NCBI GenBank assembly: GCA_028752905.1
Contig: JAQNBH010000017.1
Span: 36,106,101-36,170,100 of the forward strand
From: Cladorhizidae sp. MBARI D1340-BT2
Taxonomy: Eukaryota; Porifera; Demospongiae; Poecilosclerida; Cladorhizidae
Length of the DNA: 64,000 bases
Reading direction: 5' to 3'
Below are positions 1 to 10,960 of the stretch, piece by piece. Within the stretch, counting starts at the first letter, position 1. Each line of letters begins with the position of its first letter. A program made the translations under genes and the position numbers. The notes beneath the pieces were generated by a model. It saw nothing but the letters and a program-made list of their open reading frames with translations, searched no databases and was not told the origin of the DNA.

Positions 1-838
1 GCGCCTACTATATCCTTCTTGAAGGTGTAGTCGGCTACCGCTTTCTCTCCAAGATCTTGCATCCGGCAGGCCAACTGAGTGAGGGACTCACCTGACTTCA
101 CCGTGGATTCCCAGAATTATTTCATGTGAGCAGACTGGGTGATACCCATCCTGTCCAGAATGGCTTTCTTTGCCTTCTCATAGGTGAGCTCGTCTGGGGG
201 CAGTGTCAGGAATGCTGTCAGGGCATCTTCCTTAAGGAGAGGTCTCAGGTGGAGCAACCAGTCCTCGGCCCGGATGTCAAAGGTGGCCATGTGGCTCTCG
301 AATCGGGCGAACTCATCATCCAGTGCATCTCCATTGCTCATGGGCTGTAGCTTGGGTGGTTGTAGTCGAGGTCTCGCCTGGGCGACGGTCAGTGCCACTA
401 CCGTGTCTGTCAACTGTTGAAATTCTCTCAGTCGCTGTAGCTCTTGACGGGCCTTCTCTTCATTCTCAAGTTCCCACTTCTTGAGGTCCGCTGCCCTCTC
501 CACCTCTCTCTGATGGTCTTCCCTTTCTTCTTTCCGCTGCTGTTGCTGTCGTGCTGCCTCTGCATCTCGTTGATGCTGTATTCTTTCTCCTCCCGATGTT
601 GGCGATCAAGCTCAGCCTGAGCTAACCTAACCTGTCTGTCTTCCTCCCTCCTGGCTGACTCGATATGTTGTTGCTGCACCAATATGCGCAGCAGCTCGGC
701 AGTTGTGTTCATCTCTGCTGTTGCAGTTTGCTTAGTTTCACTCTCCCTCTGGGGATTGTAGTCCGCAGTCCCACTGTTGGCAGAGGTGATTTCTACTTCA
801 TTTTCCTGCCCACTTCTGCTTCGTGTCGACATAGACAT
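1..838 (-). pseudogene. Ty3/Gypsy gag (decayed), continues off window
   Basis: Retrotransposon capsid protein read on the minus strand from an ATG at 838. The N-terminal part (838 to about 430) begins MSMSTRSRSGQ and is charged and Gln/Glu/Arg rich, likely coiled coil. After a frameshift near 500 the capsid core follows, with the motif FARFESHMATFDIRAEDWL, then LLKEDALTAFLTLP, typical of SCAN-like Gypsy gag. A TAA at about 119 interrupts the frame, but homologous-looking sequence (ESTVKSGESLTQLACRMQDL) continues to base 1, so the stop is a lesion and not the natural end. Upstream lie the PBS (1072-1089) and LTR (1092-1478). The gag resembles the start of the element at 22648. Function: packaging of element RNA. 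One frameshift and one stop make this copy inactive. Confidence 0.8.
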
Positions 839-1071
839 CTCAATCGTCAGGTAGTGTGTCGAGTCACTTTATCACAAGTTCACTGGTCACAATCAACAAT
901 AAGAATCCAATTTGCCACACTTTTGCACCACACTTTACACTTTTACACGTCTGCACTAATACTGAGCAGGCCGTCTCTCTTCGATGTCTCCAAACAGTCG
1001 AATACAATGAAATCAATCACCCCAACACTCACTATAGCTAGCACTCTGCCACTACTCAAACTGGGTTCGAA

Positions 1072-1089
1072 CCTATTATGCTGCCACCA
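1072..1089 (-). promoter_or_regulatory. Primer binding site of the minus-strand Gypsy
   Basis: The minus strand reads TGGTGGCAGCATAATAGG two bases inside the LTR end. It starts with TGG, the complement of the tRNA 3' CCA, as expected for tRNA-primed LTR elements. The next bases (GGTTCGAACC) resemble a tRNA T-arm, but the T-stem does not pair, so this is not a tRNA gene. The first ten bases match the PBS of the element at 22517. The tRNA identity cannot be decided from the window. Confidence 0.6.
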
Positions 1090-1091
1090 AA

Positions 1092-1478
1092 TGTTAGGGT
1101 ATGCACCACCCCTAACAGTCTAGCTAAGGCTTTACACACTTAGTGTTTTAGGCAACTAGTTATAACAACTTTATTCACTTCGACAAGACACAACTCAAGA
1201 CCGAATAATCTGTCCAGAGGGAGGCTGCCCTTAACTAGGCTGGCCTCCCCCCCCCCAGGGACATGACCATATAAGGTAAAATACATGCATGTGGTTGATT
1301 AAGACTATCCAATGGAATACAAGTAGCAGCTGTGTGTTTGTTTATGCATGCAGCTATTAACATAAGTGCGGTCAACCTTGAGGTCAACAGTTTGTTGTGA
1401 GCATTCTGCAGGTTAACACCTGCAGGTTGCTCCTGTGTTGTTGGGCTGTTAGGGTGGTACCTAACAAGGTCCCTAACA
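1092..1478 (-). repeat. 5' LTR of the minus-strand Gypsy element
   Basis: 387-bp segment bounded by the perfect 8-bp inverted ends TGTTAGGG and CCCTAACA, next to a PBS and gag on its left. The partner LTR is outside the window, so boundaries rest on the inverted ends only. Additional CCTAACA copies near 1110 and 1460 leave a few bases of doubt. The LTR abuts LINE sequence on its right, so the retroelement probably inserted next to or into that LINE. Confidence 0.65.
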
Positions 1479-2470
1479 GTGGTGGACAGGAGGACGGAAT
1501 GCTTGCAAGAAGTTGGAGTCAGCACAGATGAGAGTGGGTAGGAGACTGTTGGGGGCAAGTGACACAGTAGCAGGAGTGGCAATACGGGAAGATATGGGGT
1601 GGAGGAAGCTAGAGGAGAGGAGGGAAGAGATGAAGGTTTTGTTTGGCAAGATATTAGAGGTGTTGGAACCGAGCAGATTGGTAAAAGTTGTTGTAAATAA
1701 ATTAAGAGGGGATGGAGGAATTGGATGGTGGGAAGAATATGAGATCTTGAGGAGAAAGTATGAGATAAACAATGAGGTTGGGTCAGTGCACAAGTGGAAG
1801 GGGAAAGTAAAGGTGAGAAATGAGAAGGACTGGGAGGAGGAAGTAAACGGAAAGAGTACGCTGAATTATTATATATCGGCAAGGAATGTTGCAAAGGTGG
1901 AGAGGTATGTGAGGGCCATGCATGGTCAGGAAGGTGTGCGGTTCCAATTTCGACTGAGGACTGCATCAGCTTGGTTGTTAGAGGATAAGAAGAGATGTGG
2001 GATAGTTAGGGATGAGAGGTGTATAATGTGTGATAGTGAAGCAGGGGAGGATGTGGAACATTTCTTGGTGACATGTGGGGAATTTGAGAGGAATTGGCTG
2101 GTACTGATGGATGAGGTGCGCAGACTTGTAGGGGCAGGACAGTGGCTGGATGAATTTAGAAGAGTGAGTAAGGATGGAAAGGTGGCATTGCTTTGGGGGA
2201 AAGATGTGGAGGGAGTAAGTGATGCAGTGATGGACGAGGTGGGCGAGTGTGTTATGTATTTGGTAGGGAAATGGTGGCAGAGGAGAAAGGAACTGTTGTA
2301 TGGTGAGCTGAGGAATGATCTTTGGTCCCCTCCCGTCCACCCCAGCGGGACACTCATAACTTATTAATAATTATTGTGGATAATTTTATTAATTTATTTT
2401 ATTTTATTTTATTTTTGTAATTTAAATGATAATTGTTATATCAAAAAATATATAATATTATATTTTTATT
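1479..2470 (+). pseudogene. LINE ORF2 C-terminal fragment with 3' tail
   Basis: Open reading frame 1513-2367 (284 codons) without an upstream RT core. It encodes the region after the reverse transcriptase: MRVGRRLLGAS, then the pattern GWRKLEERREEMK, and a Cys/His motif CIMCDSE...HFLVTC (about residues 171-190) matching the zf-RVT type zinc knuckle at LINE C-termini. An AT-rich tail follows the stop, with TTTTA repeats at about 2395-2417. The 5' part is absent, cut off at the Gypsy LTR (1478). The frame is intact but lacks catalytic domains, so it is a non-functional fragment. The RT fragment at 53425-53970 may belong to a related family. Confidence 0.7.
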
Positions 2471-2807
2471 GTTTATATTACTATTATGGTACTGTACCCA
2501 ACATGCCATACCTCAAGTTAAAAAGTTAAAAAGTTCATGCGATGACTAGGGTAATGGCTCGTCCCTAACCCTGATGGCAAAGATCCCATTGTACTGAGGC
2601 TGCATTCCCAGCTACAGAAATCCAAATTAGTAATTAAGTACTGTTGATTTTTTAATTTTTTAAATTTTTTAATTATTATTTTTTAAAAATAATTGTTATT
2701 AGGTTAGTTACTAAATAATTCCACACTGTGCTGTAATATATTATGTGATGGCCTTAACAGGCTAAGCAATAGCAGGCGCATTAGCAGCTATAATTATACG
2801 GGATTCA
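2471..2807. other. AT-rich stretch without recognisable gene
   Basis: Very AT-rich sequence with homopolymeric A and T runs, no long frame, no recognised repeat. It separates the LINE tail from the left inverted repeat at 2808. Confidence 0.5.
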
Positions 2808-2960
2808 ACTAAATTCACTCGATCTGAGGTATGCGTGTGTGGTTTACACGAAAAGGTGTGGTTCTAGTCATGTGATATTTAGCCAGGTACCGAAAAGGTG
2901 GAGTTCCAGTCATGTGATATATCTGCCAGGTAATGAGGTGTGGTTTTCACGATGAGTTCT
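2808..2960 (+). repeat. Left terminal inverted repeat of the MULE composite
   Basis: Inverted match to 14669-14768. It carries two imperfect direct copies of a block with GTCATGTGATAT, at roughly 2868 and 2913. The MULE reading frames start shortly downstream. Confidence 0.6.
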
Positions 2961-2984
2961 GGGTGCAAGTGGTGATGGAGCAAA

Positions 2985-3145
2985 AACCTGAAGTCTGTTG
3001 CTGCTCACTATTATGGAGGGGTGGTAGATGATTTAGATGGGGTCCTGGAAGCCCACAGAAGAAAAACGCTCAGTTCATTTGGTACTAGATCTTCAGTGCA
3101 GAAAACTGTTCTGGAAAATTATGAAAATCAGCCTAACATGAGAAG
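2985..3145 (+). pseudogene. Possible first exon of the MULE gene
   Basis: A short open segment reads HYYGGVVDDLDGVLEAHRRK and ends at a GTATGT donor (3146). It lies just inside the left terminal repeat, and the stretch 3146-3503 then has stops and an acceptor TAG at 3501-3503, so it would be intron 1. No start codon is decisive. I infer the exon from position and splice signals only. Confidence 0.35.
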
Positions 3146-3503
3146 GTATGTGCTGTAAAATAGTTATTTGTGGCATCTTAGCTAGAGCCAGGGTATTCTT
3201 GCACACCAACTTCAAGATATAAATCTGCAGTCAGTGACATCATAAAACTTTATTGTTGGTACTGGTGCACCTCAATAAGTGTGCACATAATTATGATGAA
3301 AACAAGCCTGCTGCTTCTTCAACTGCAATGAACAGTTAACTAAGTTGGCATTCTGGATTGCAGCTCCATTGCAACTGATACAAATCTATGGAATTGACTG
3401 GACTCTGATTTTCTAGAGAGTTGTTTTGCGAGGCTACATCCATCTAGGTCATATATGATCCTTTTTTCATGCAAACATAATAGCTAATTTGTGTGTACTA
3501 TAG

Positions 3504-4797
3504 GCTTTTTGAACTTTCTGGAGCCACACTATTGAGGGGCAGAATATCACTTTCAACAATGTACCTTTTGTTGTGACAGAAGTAAGGAAGTTGCACTGTC
3601 AATTTGGGAAGCATTACTATAAGGAAAAAAGAGCTACTTCAGATCGTATGAAACTCCAAGGCACCCGTAAAATTGGTTGTCCTGCAGACCTTAATTAAGC
3701 TATTTCCAGAATTTGGAATTACAGCTGGGGATGTAACCAGGATGGGGACTCGAAAGCTGAAGGAAAAGAAGAACGAAGTAAAAATGAAGTTAAGATCACT
3801 GATTGTGAACAGCAACAACCTAAAAACGCTTACAAAATACTTTGTCCTTTTGCCTACACAAGATGCTAATCATCCATACCACAAGACTAGTGGTGAAATA
3901 AGATTTTCCCAAAAGATCCATCCAAACTTAGTATGTAAAATTAATGAATTGGTTTCGGAAGGTGCAACTACTACACAAGAAGTAAAGAGGGCTCTAAAGA
4001 GGTATGTACACAACATGCTATGCCCAGATCAAACCAATAGGACATATTTCCCGACTGAAACAGATATTCATAACCACATATATATACTTAGCTCAAAATG
4101 CATTGGAGATGTCCAAATTTGATCAGGATAATTTAAAGCTCAAGATTAATCATTGGATAATAGATAATCCAGCTTCAAAGTTTCATTTTCGTGAATACAA
4201 AGACCCTGAAGCAACATCGAATGAAGAAGACATTAAATTAGGGCCACCTCAACCTCTTCTTTATGTCCACCAGGTACTAAAAATGTATGGAAATTCTATA
4301 ACTCTCATGGATGCAACATATAAAACTACAAAATATGAGCTCCCAATGTTTTTTGTTTCCGTCAAGACAAATGTAGGGTATTCAGTGGTTGCTGACTTTA
4401 TTATACATTCAGAAACGACTGAACAAATTGCCAAAGCTCTGAAGATCTTAAGCATGTGGAATCCTGAATGGACACCAAGATTCTTCATGGTAGATTATTC
4501 TGAAGCAGAAATGAGCGCTATCAAAAATGTCTTCCCACAATGCAAAACTTACCTCTGTGATTTTCATAGGGAGCAGTGCTGGGTGAAAGAGAGAAAGCAT
4601 GGCCTATCTTCATCAGATGCTGAAGTGCTCCTTGCTCTGCTTCGAAGCTGTGCTTGGACTCCTTTACCTACAGAGACAGGATGCTCATTGGATTATCACT
4701 ATCAGGAGGAAGCCAACAAGTTGAAGAAATCAGCAATCTGGACAAAGAATCAGCAAGTCCGAGAGTGTTAGAATCCAAGTGGTTCTCAATTCATCAG
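3504..4797 (+). pseudogene. MULE transposase, N-terminal and catalytic exon
   Basis: Mutator-family transposase. The N-terminal part (about 3548-4085) has NNVPFVVTEVRKLHCQFG and KKKNEVKMKL, resembling a FAR1/WRKY-GCM1-like DNA-binding region. The catalytic part (about 4090-4600) has LMDATYKTTKYELPMFF (first Asp), FFMVDYSEAEMSAI (second Asp) and CDFHREQ, the C/D-x(2)-H signature of MULE transposases. The frame shifts near 4078-4088 at a TA run, consistent with a slippage indel. A TAG at about 4770 adds damage. The exon ends at CAG|GTAAAA (4797/4798) and continues at 9299 in phase. It would catalyse cut-and-paste of the element; this copy is broken. Confidence 0.8.
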
Positions 4798-5186
4798 GTA
4801 AAATATCTGTGGACATCTTTGAGCCCCTACACAGTTGCACTTACATAGTAGGAGACCAAAAAAAGTTCCAGTTCCGTTGCGTTAATATTCCGTTGGCGCT
4901 ATTTACAACGTCGTTCCAACGACGTATAGTAACAGGTCCATTCTAACGGCGAGGAATCTTTTTTCTTCACGCTTCAAACTCGTTCGCGGTTCAATTATCT
5001 CGCCCTTGTTCGCGCGGTCGTTCTTCAACCTCATGCTTCAAGTACACAATCGGCGTCATGCTCCTGCTTGTTCGTCTTTGGCAACCTCTCGCTTCTTGAC
5101 CATTCATAATGTTGTTCTTCAGCGTAAGGCCATCGATATTAATGCAAGCCTCGAAGGAATAGAGGAGTTGATGAAGCGGACGTAGA

Positions 5187-5210
5187 AATCAATCAATCAA
5201 TCAATCAATC
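5187..5210 (-). repeat. LINE 3' tail, (GATT)6
   Basis: Six perfect AATC units on the plus strand (GATT on the LINE sense strand) right after the LINE 3' UTR. A short microsatellite tail in place of poly(A) fits CR1/RTE-type priming and fixes the LINE 3' end. Confidence 0.75.
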
Positions 5211-6955
5211 TTTATTTTTATGTTCTATTAGAGAATAGATTTTCACATAAAAATATTTACTTAAATGTGTTAATGTGAAGAGAAAACGAGAAAATGAGGG
5301 GGGAAATAAACACATGAGAGAGGCATCGCTGGTTCAATAGGGTCATCCTGTTCATCGGTTATGAGTCAGTTGGTGTCTATGCAGATCAGTCTTGAAGGAA
5401 GTCAGTTTTGGCGAATCCTTGACGTACTTGGGGAGCTTGTTCCATGCTGTAGGACCTCCGACTCCGAATCGCATCTGTCCTCCAAATGTTGTAGTCCGAG
5501 GGATATTTACACCATGAAGACGGGTTTTGTGTGTGTGCGGTGGAGGTTCTATCCGAACGACATTTTTGGGGAATGAACTCTCTTTAATCGCTTTGAATAT
5601 GGTGATTAGCGTTAGATACTCGAGGTAGCTTCCAATTTTGAGCCATTTAAGTTGATAAAAGTAAGGAGTAGCACTATCGAATTTCCGGCCATTTAGAACT
5701 ATTTTGACTGCAAAATTTAGACATGTTTGTAGCTTCATCTTTAATGTTGTGCCAATACCTGCCCATACCGGAGTACAGTAGTTCATGTGGGAGTAAATGA
5801 GGGCATTTATCAGTATCTTTTTGGAGGAAGTGCTTAGTGAGTGGCTGCACTTATGTATATATCGGAGAGTTTTAGACATTTTTTTAACGAATTCTTCAGT
5901 GTGTTTGGAGTATTTTAGTTCCTCATCAAGGTGAACACCTAGGAGTTTAACATTACTTGAGAATTGAGTGATGTTGCCATTAATGTTGATTTGTTTCTCT
6001 GTCGGGTGAATTTTCCTCAAGGATTGTGACTTGCCCAGTAGTAAGAATTCTGTTTTGTTCTGGTTCATTTTTAGTCCCATTGTTGCATAACACTGTGAAA
6101 GGTGGTCGATTTCATGTACCATCAGAGTCTTGACATTTCCAAAGTCGTTAGAATCCTCGAATTGGATAAGTAGGCGCACATCGTCTGCATAGATTCCTAC
6201 ATGAGCATTGTACCCTTGTTTTTTCACTTCATCAATGATTTTGACTGGCATTTTGTTGGTGTAGATGATAAAGAGGACGGGTCCTACTATAGAGCCTTGT
6301 GGTACTCCAAATTCACAAAGTTCAATAGGTGATAGATGCTCATTTATCTTCATTTATCTTCGTTTGGTAGGTACGATTATGGAGATAATTTTCAAACCAG
6401 GGGTCAGTGATTCCATTAGACATCAGCTCTTGAATAAGTTTTATGTGTGGGATAGAGTCAAAGGCCTTGCTGAGATCAATCATTCCCAGCAGTGAGAGTC
6501 CTCCTTGGTCAATATGTTCTTCTATGAGTTCTGTAGTTTGAAGGACTGATTGTAACGTTGAGCGACCATGGCGGAATCCAAATTGATTTTCTGTGAGAAG
6601 GGAGTTGGATTCTAAATATTCTGAGAGTTGATTACAGATGACCTTCTCCATTATCTTGCTCAGAGTTGATAGAAGAGCAATGGGCCTATAATTTGCTGGA
6701 TCATCCTTATCACCTGATTTATATACGGGAATAATAATTGCCTGCTTCCAAATTTAGGGGATCTTTTTGGTGGCAATAGTAAGGTTTATGAGTTGACACA
6801 GAGGTATTTGAATCACATCGATTGCATCTTTTAAGAGTCCAATTTCAATGTTGTCTGCACCAGTGGATTTTGAGTTCCTCATTTTCATAGTGATTTTCCT
6901 AATGTCTAGGGTTGTGGCTGGGTTAATTGTGAATGGCTTTCCAGAAACAACGGTT
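5187..6955 (-). mobile_element. CR1/Jockey-like LINE, 5' truncated
   Basis: Minus-strand non-LTR reverse transcriptase. From about 6735: NYRPIALLSTLSKIMEK, QFGFRHGRSTLQSVL, MIDLSKAFDSIPH (first catalytic Asp), GVPQGSIVGPVLFIIY and GIYADDVRLLIQF (YADD box), then the C-terminal tail with FGGQMRFGVGGPTAWNKLP. Stop at 5352, 3' UTR, then the tail (GATT)n at 5187-5210. A perfect 10-bp tandem duplication (6341-6350 and 6351-6360) shifts the frame between the YQTKINE and LCEFGVPQG segments, inactivating an otherwise readable RT. The endonuclease is missing or unreadable above 6955. It copied RNA at nicked target DNA. Confidence 0.85.
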
Positions 6956-8846
6956 GACTAGCATCAGCGTCTGCTACAGACCAAACTAGGACTACAAATT
7001 TCACTGCCCACCATTCTGCATTGCAGGACCACTTTAGGATAGACCTTCCAAGGTAGCTCTACTACTGTCAGTTCATCAGACATGCGGAACAAGGTAATCT
7101 GTTTATCATTTCTAAATCTTGCTAAGCTTAGTATATCTGACAACTTGGTTTAAGTTTACAGTTTATAAGCTGGTTTGGCTTAGTTTAAGGAAACTTGATT
7201 GATTAGCTTATTCTAAATTTGAAAGGTAAGCTTATGAACATAGCTTTGCCTGGGTTGTGGCTAGGAGTTTAGCTTGGTGGCTTGAAGGACCTAAGACAAT
7301 CTTGCCTGCTTAGTTTACTCCTTAGCTACTCTTTGGCAAACTTAGCTTGTATTGGTGAAACATTTGATTTCCAAATCTTAAAGGCAAGGTAATATTACAA
7401 TTCTCCTCCCTACACTACCTTTCCAGATGATAAGAAGATGGGAGAGATGACTTATGGCATAGAGGATGTTATATGGATTGGTGAATGCAGTCCAACTTGA
7501 CTGCAACTAAGGATTGTTTGAACTTGAATGTTGTACTTTTACAAAATTGCTATATTTTGTTCACTTGTTACCATAATAATTTAGCAATGATCATGCATAA
7601 CTATAACCAGTTTTCATGACTATTTAACACAGTATCATGCAAGGCTTGTTTTAGTTGGCTGTCACAACCAAGACTACCCAATTGGCATGACAAAAGACAA
7701 CAAAGTGTTTGCATATTTTGGTGTGTACTCCATTTCTCTGACATGCATATTTTTGTGTGAATCGTAGATGTACTTGCCTTGTAGTAGTAGACATATTCAC
7801 ATAATAAAAGATGAGTCAGTTTAAAACTAACACTATCAATATAATTTTCCATTATTTTGCAAGCATAACACTTGTATGCCTGCTGGATCGACTCCAAACA
7901 CTTCTCTCATTACAGGCTCAGATTCAATAGGGTCCATGGAGAAGTAGGTGGTTGGAAACGGTGATTATAGGAGAGAAGTCGACCAGTATGTGTAAGTCGA
8001 TGGGTGGAATCAAGGGCCAACTTATCCTACAACTCAACCATAGAAGCCGGAGTCCTGTTGCGTGTACAATGAACGTCCCCACCATGCAATAGAGAAATGC
8101 ATTGCAGAAATTTATGTTCTTGACGTAACTTTTCCCCTCTTACAGTACACCTGCCACTAAACACATGACCTATATTCCACCATGCTTAAGGGCTACACCG
8201 ACAGAGTTATCTGTTAGCCAAAATATCAATGTGTAAATGCATCATACCATCTCTTGGTACACATGGTTGAGGTGAGGCCTAACATTCTGACGTGGCTTGT
8301 TACATACAAAAGCTTAGCTAGGGGTTTCTAGAGGTTAAGTTTTTTAAGGCAAGTCCTGCTAAGCTACTAAATGCTCTGTAAACTCTTCAAACTTTCTAAG
8401 GCAAGGCTAAGCTACTCTGTGAAGTTTCTCTAAGGCAAGGCTTGCTAGCTACTGAAGGTCCTGTGAGGGCATTTAAAAAGGGGAGGGGGGCTTTGTTTTG
8501 CAAGCCTTAGTCTACACCAGGCTCTAACACTATGATTAGCAAACCTAACCTCTACAAAACTATATAGCAAGCTTTGTCTAAGCATCTTGTCTAAACTGAG
8601 TAGTTACTATTAAAAAAGCTAATAGCTAATACAAGTAGAGCTGAAGGACACTTACTAGTGGGCACAGGCCAAAAGACTAGGAAGAGAAATAACTAATACT
8701 TACAGTAGACTTCTTGAAGAGCAAAATGACATCTGCGAACAAGAAAACAAAAGAGAGGAAAAAAGCACTCGCTAGATATAGCATCGGATTGTAACACACC
8801 TGTCGCCCACCCAATGCGCGCGTGGACACGCATTTATAAAATAAGC
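6956..8846. other. Interior of nested TIR element, no gene recognised
   Basis: AT-rich sequence with dispersed TAGCTAAGCTTAG-like words and repeated AAGGCAAGGCTTGCT-like blocks (8340-8470). A minus-strand frame at 7601-7897 (98 codons) matches nothing I recognise and lacks supporting motifs. CpG-rich sequence resumes at about 8810 near the right terminal repeat. Confidence 0.4.
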
Positions 8847-9298
8847 GCCAAGATAAAAAATTGGAAACGTAAACTTAACGGCATTTGTTATGCGTTATTC
8901 GTCGGGTTTTTATGCGTTGATTCCACATTTCTGTTTTCCTTACCCACCATTGGAACGGATGCGGAACTGGAACTATTTTTGTCTCCTACTGTAGCTATGA
9001 AGTTGACGCATACATTCGTCCATGCTGAGTGAATCTTGTGTGCATATCTGTGCATGTATAAATAATTATGACACTGTTAAAAATGGGGTATTCAGGGGTT
9101 AGCCTATTGCCATGGCAACTTTTGAAGAGACCTTGTGGAAATTAAAGGTTTATAACATGCCTAGACTGAATTAAGATTAGCGTATTACATTGATCATCGG
9201 AGTGTGCATACTAAAACCATGAAGCGCCAGTTAGATATGTTGTAAATGTTTCAACTGGGATAACCTATAATAATTATCATTCTGCATTAATTTTATAG

Positions 9299-9986
9299 AT
9301 GTGGACACGTGCTTTCCATATTCAAGAATACCATGCTGTTGTCAACACCAATAATGGAGCTGAATCTTTAAATACAGTTCTGAAGTACAGTTTTCTCCCA
9401 CGTAAAAAGACCGTGAATATGACCTCTTTAGTTACACTCTTGATTGAATAATTTCTCCCAGAAACTCACCTGTATCGTAACTACTCACAGTCAGGACAGT
9501 ACAGAACGTACAATTCATTTGTTCCAGACTATCTGAAAGGCAGACCCCATTCTACTATTTTACACTTCTTAGACAGGAAAGCAAAGGCCTTAAAGATTCT
9601 TCAGATGATTGTCATTATGATGGACGAGCAAATGTTTTTTTTTTGAAGTCAAGGGTTCTAAAGACAAGACACACTGTAGAATTTGGCGTATAGGCAAAGG
9701 ATCATATGCCTCAGTGAACATGTTTAGACTGGAAACAATGGAATATACCGTGCAAGTATTTTTTTTGCAATTTTTCGAATCCACTCTAAGTGGGATTGGA
9801 ACATACTTCCACAAGAATATCTTCACATCCCCTATCTTAAGATTGATATATAGCGAATCCCTTGGCAACCATTTTAGAGATGAAAGTTTAAGTGAGCAGA
9901 ATGTGAATACCAGTGACAGTGTCCTTGCAGATGGGGAGGAGGAGCTGCAGGGAGATTCTGCGACGTGTGATATCCCAAAGTACAAG
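9299..9986 (+). pseudogene. MULE transposase, C-terminal exon with SWIM finger
   Basis: Begins after acceptor TTTTATAG (9298) with MWTRAFHIQEYHAV and NTNNGAESLNTVLKYSF, the conserved segment after the MULE catalytic core, in phase with the exon ending at 4797. Further down (about 9720-9775) C-x-D-W followed by IPCKYFF is the SWIM zinc-finger pattern CxCxnCxH, with the first Cys pair degraded. Several stops and shifts occur (for example at 9450 and 9645). It ends at AAG|GTATAA (9987). The 4.5-kb intron before it houses the TIR element and LINE. Confidence 0.7.
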
Positions 9987-10046
9987 GTATAATTATTATA
10001 CTATAGTTATGTTGACTTGAACTTTCTGGTTAATTCATGCATGCAG

Positions 10047-10371
10047 ACATTTGAGAAGGCAATGCACCAGGCTGGTGAAAGTGCAAGAATTAGCTTGAAA
10101 ATTCTCGAGACACTGATGTATTGATGCACAGAGCCTAAGGACCTATGGGAATTGCATACTAGCATTGAGAAGTTAGTTACTGAATTTCGGACCAATCTAC
10201 CAAAACAGGATAGCTTAGTACTCAGACAACAAACTCATACTGCAGTCAGGAGGAGAGCGAAAGCAATTCGCCACAAGTACCGAGCTTTACCACTGAGGAC
10301 CAGGAGGGCATGTGAGGGATGACTGGAGATGCAGGAACAGAGTTGGCCAAAAAGCAGATGTTCTCAGAAAG
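10047..10371 (+). pseudogene. MULE C-terminal exon remnant
   Basis: Follows acceptor ATGCAG (10046); intron 9987-10046 is 60 bp. It reads TFEKAMHQAGESARISLKI, a helical segment, then DLWELHTSIEKLV and a basic tail TAVRRRAKAIRHKYRAL. Two in-frame stops are present (near 10122 and 10319). The position after the SWIM finger and the phase-consistent junction support it as the transposase tail, which in this family is long and variable. Further coding-like scraps (10645-10960, basic KGKRRKR) may be the last exons. Confidence 0.5.
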
Positions 10372-10960
10372 GTGTCACACACAATGATACAATCATATTT
10401 TTTATATTCATGTGTGTTGATGATATAGGCTGCACAAGTAAAGAAGGAAGTCACAGCCACTTCAATCGGAGGAACAACATTCAATCAACAAAACTGAGAG
10501 AAGTCACCAAGGTATCATTATCTGCTATTTTACAAATACACACAGTGGACTCCATCCAATCTGAAATGCAGCCCCGGCTCCTGTATTAAGGACACTGGAA
10601 GAAGTCTCTTTTGTCTGTATTTGTATTGCAACCTACCCTAAAATATGGCCACCCCACTAATCAGGCCATCTTTATTAATTGTCCCAAGGGTGCATGACCG
10701 GATTAGAGGGAGTTCACTGTACACTACATATTCAGGTACTAGTGGTACTACTATGGAAGATGAGGGGCTGTATGTAGACAATGATGTCTCAGAGAAAGTT
10801 GCTCTTTTGAAAGGCAAGAGGCGCAAAAGATGCCAGATGTACTCGACCGGACTGTGGTGTGCGTGACAATTGCACGGACATGCGCAAGTTTGGAGGACCG
10901 GGCAGGAAGAAGCAATGTTGCAAGCAACGAAAATGTCACGGCATTGTGCAGAGTGAGTAA

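Larger units (their letters stand above)
4847..8990. mobile_element. TIR element nested in the MULE intron
   Basis: Ends are inverted repeats of about 30 bp: left 4847-4876 opens AGTAGGAGACCAAAA and closes GTTCCAGTTCCG; the right end (8962-8990, reverse complement) opens AGTAGGAGACAAAAA and closes with the same GTTCCAGTTCCG. Just inside both ends the sequence is unusually CG-rich. No transposase is visible, so it is non-autonomous or gutted; a LINE occupies 5187-6955. Target duplication is not clear (flanks TTACAT and GTAGCT). Superfamily unassigned. Confidence 0.6.

Noticed and set aside
1061..1089. tRNA-like 3' half ending GCTGCCACCA with TTCGAAC
   Set aside because: The T-stem and acceptor stem cannot pair and no 5' half exists; it is the primer binding site of a retroelement.
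1235..1966. 243-codon minus-strand frame rich in Ser, Pro and Leu
   Set aside because: Antisense shadow of the LINE frame and LTR; low-complexity composition and no domain.
1926..2357. Minus-strand 143-codon frame
   Set aside because: Antisense of the LINE C-terminal frame with its zinc knuckle.
7601..7897. 98-codon minus-strand frame inside the nested TIR element
   Set aside because: No motif, no conserved pattern, AT-rich context; probably chance.
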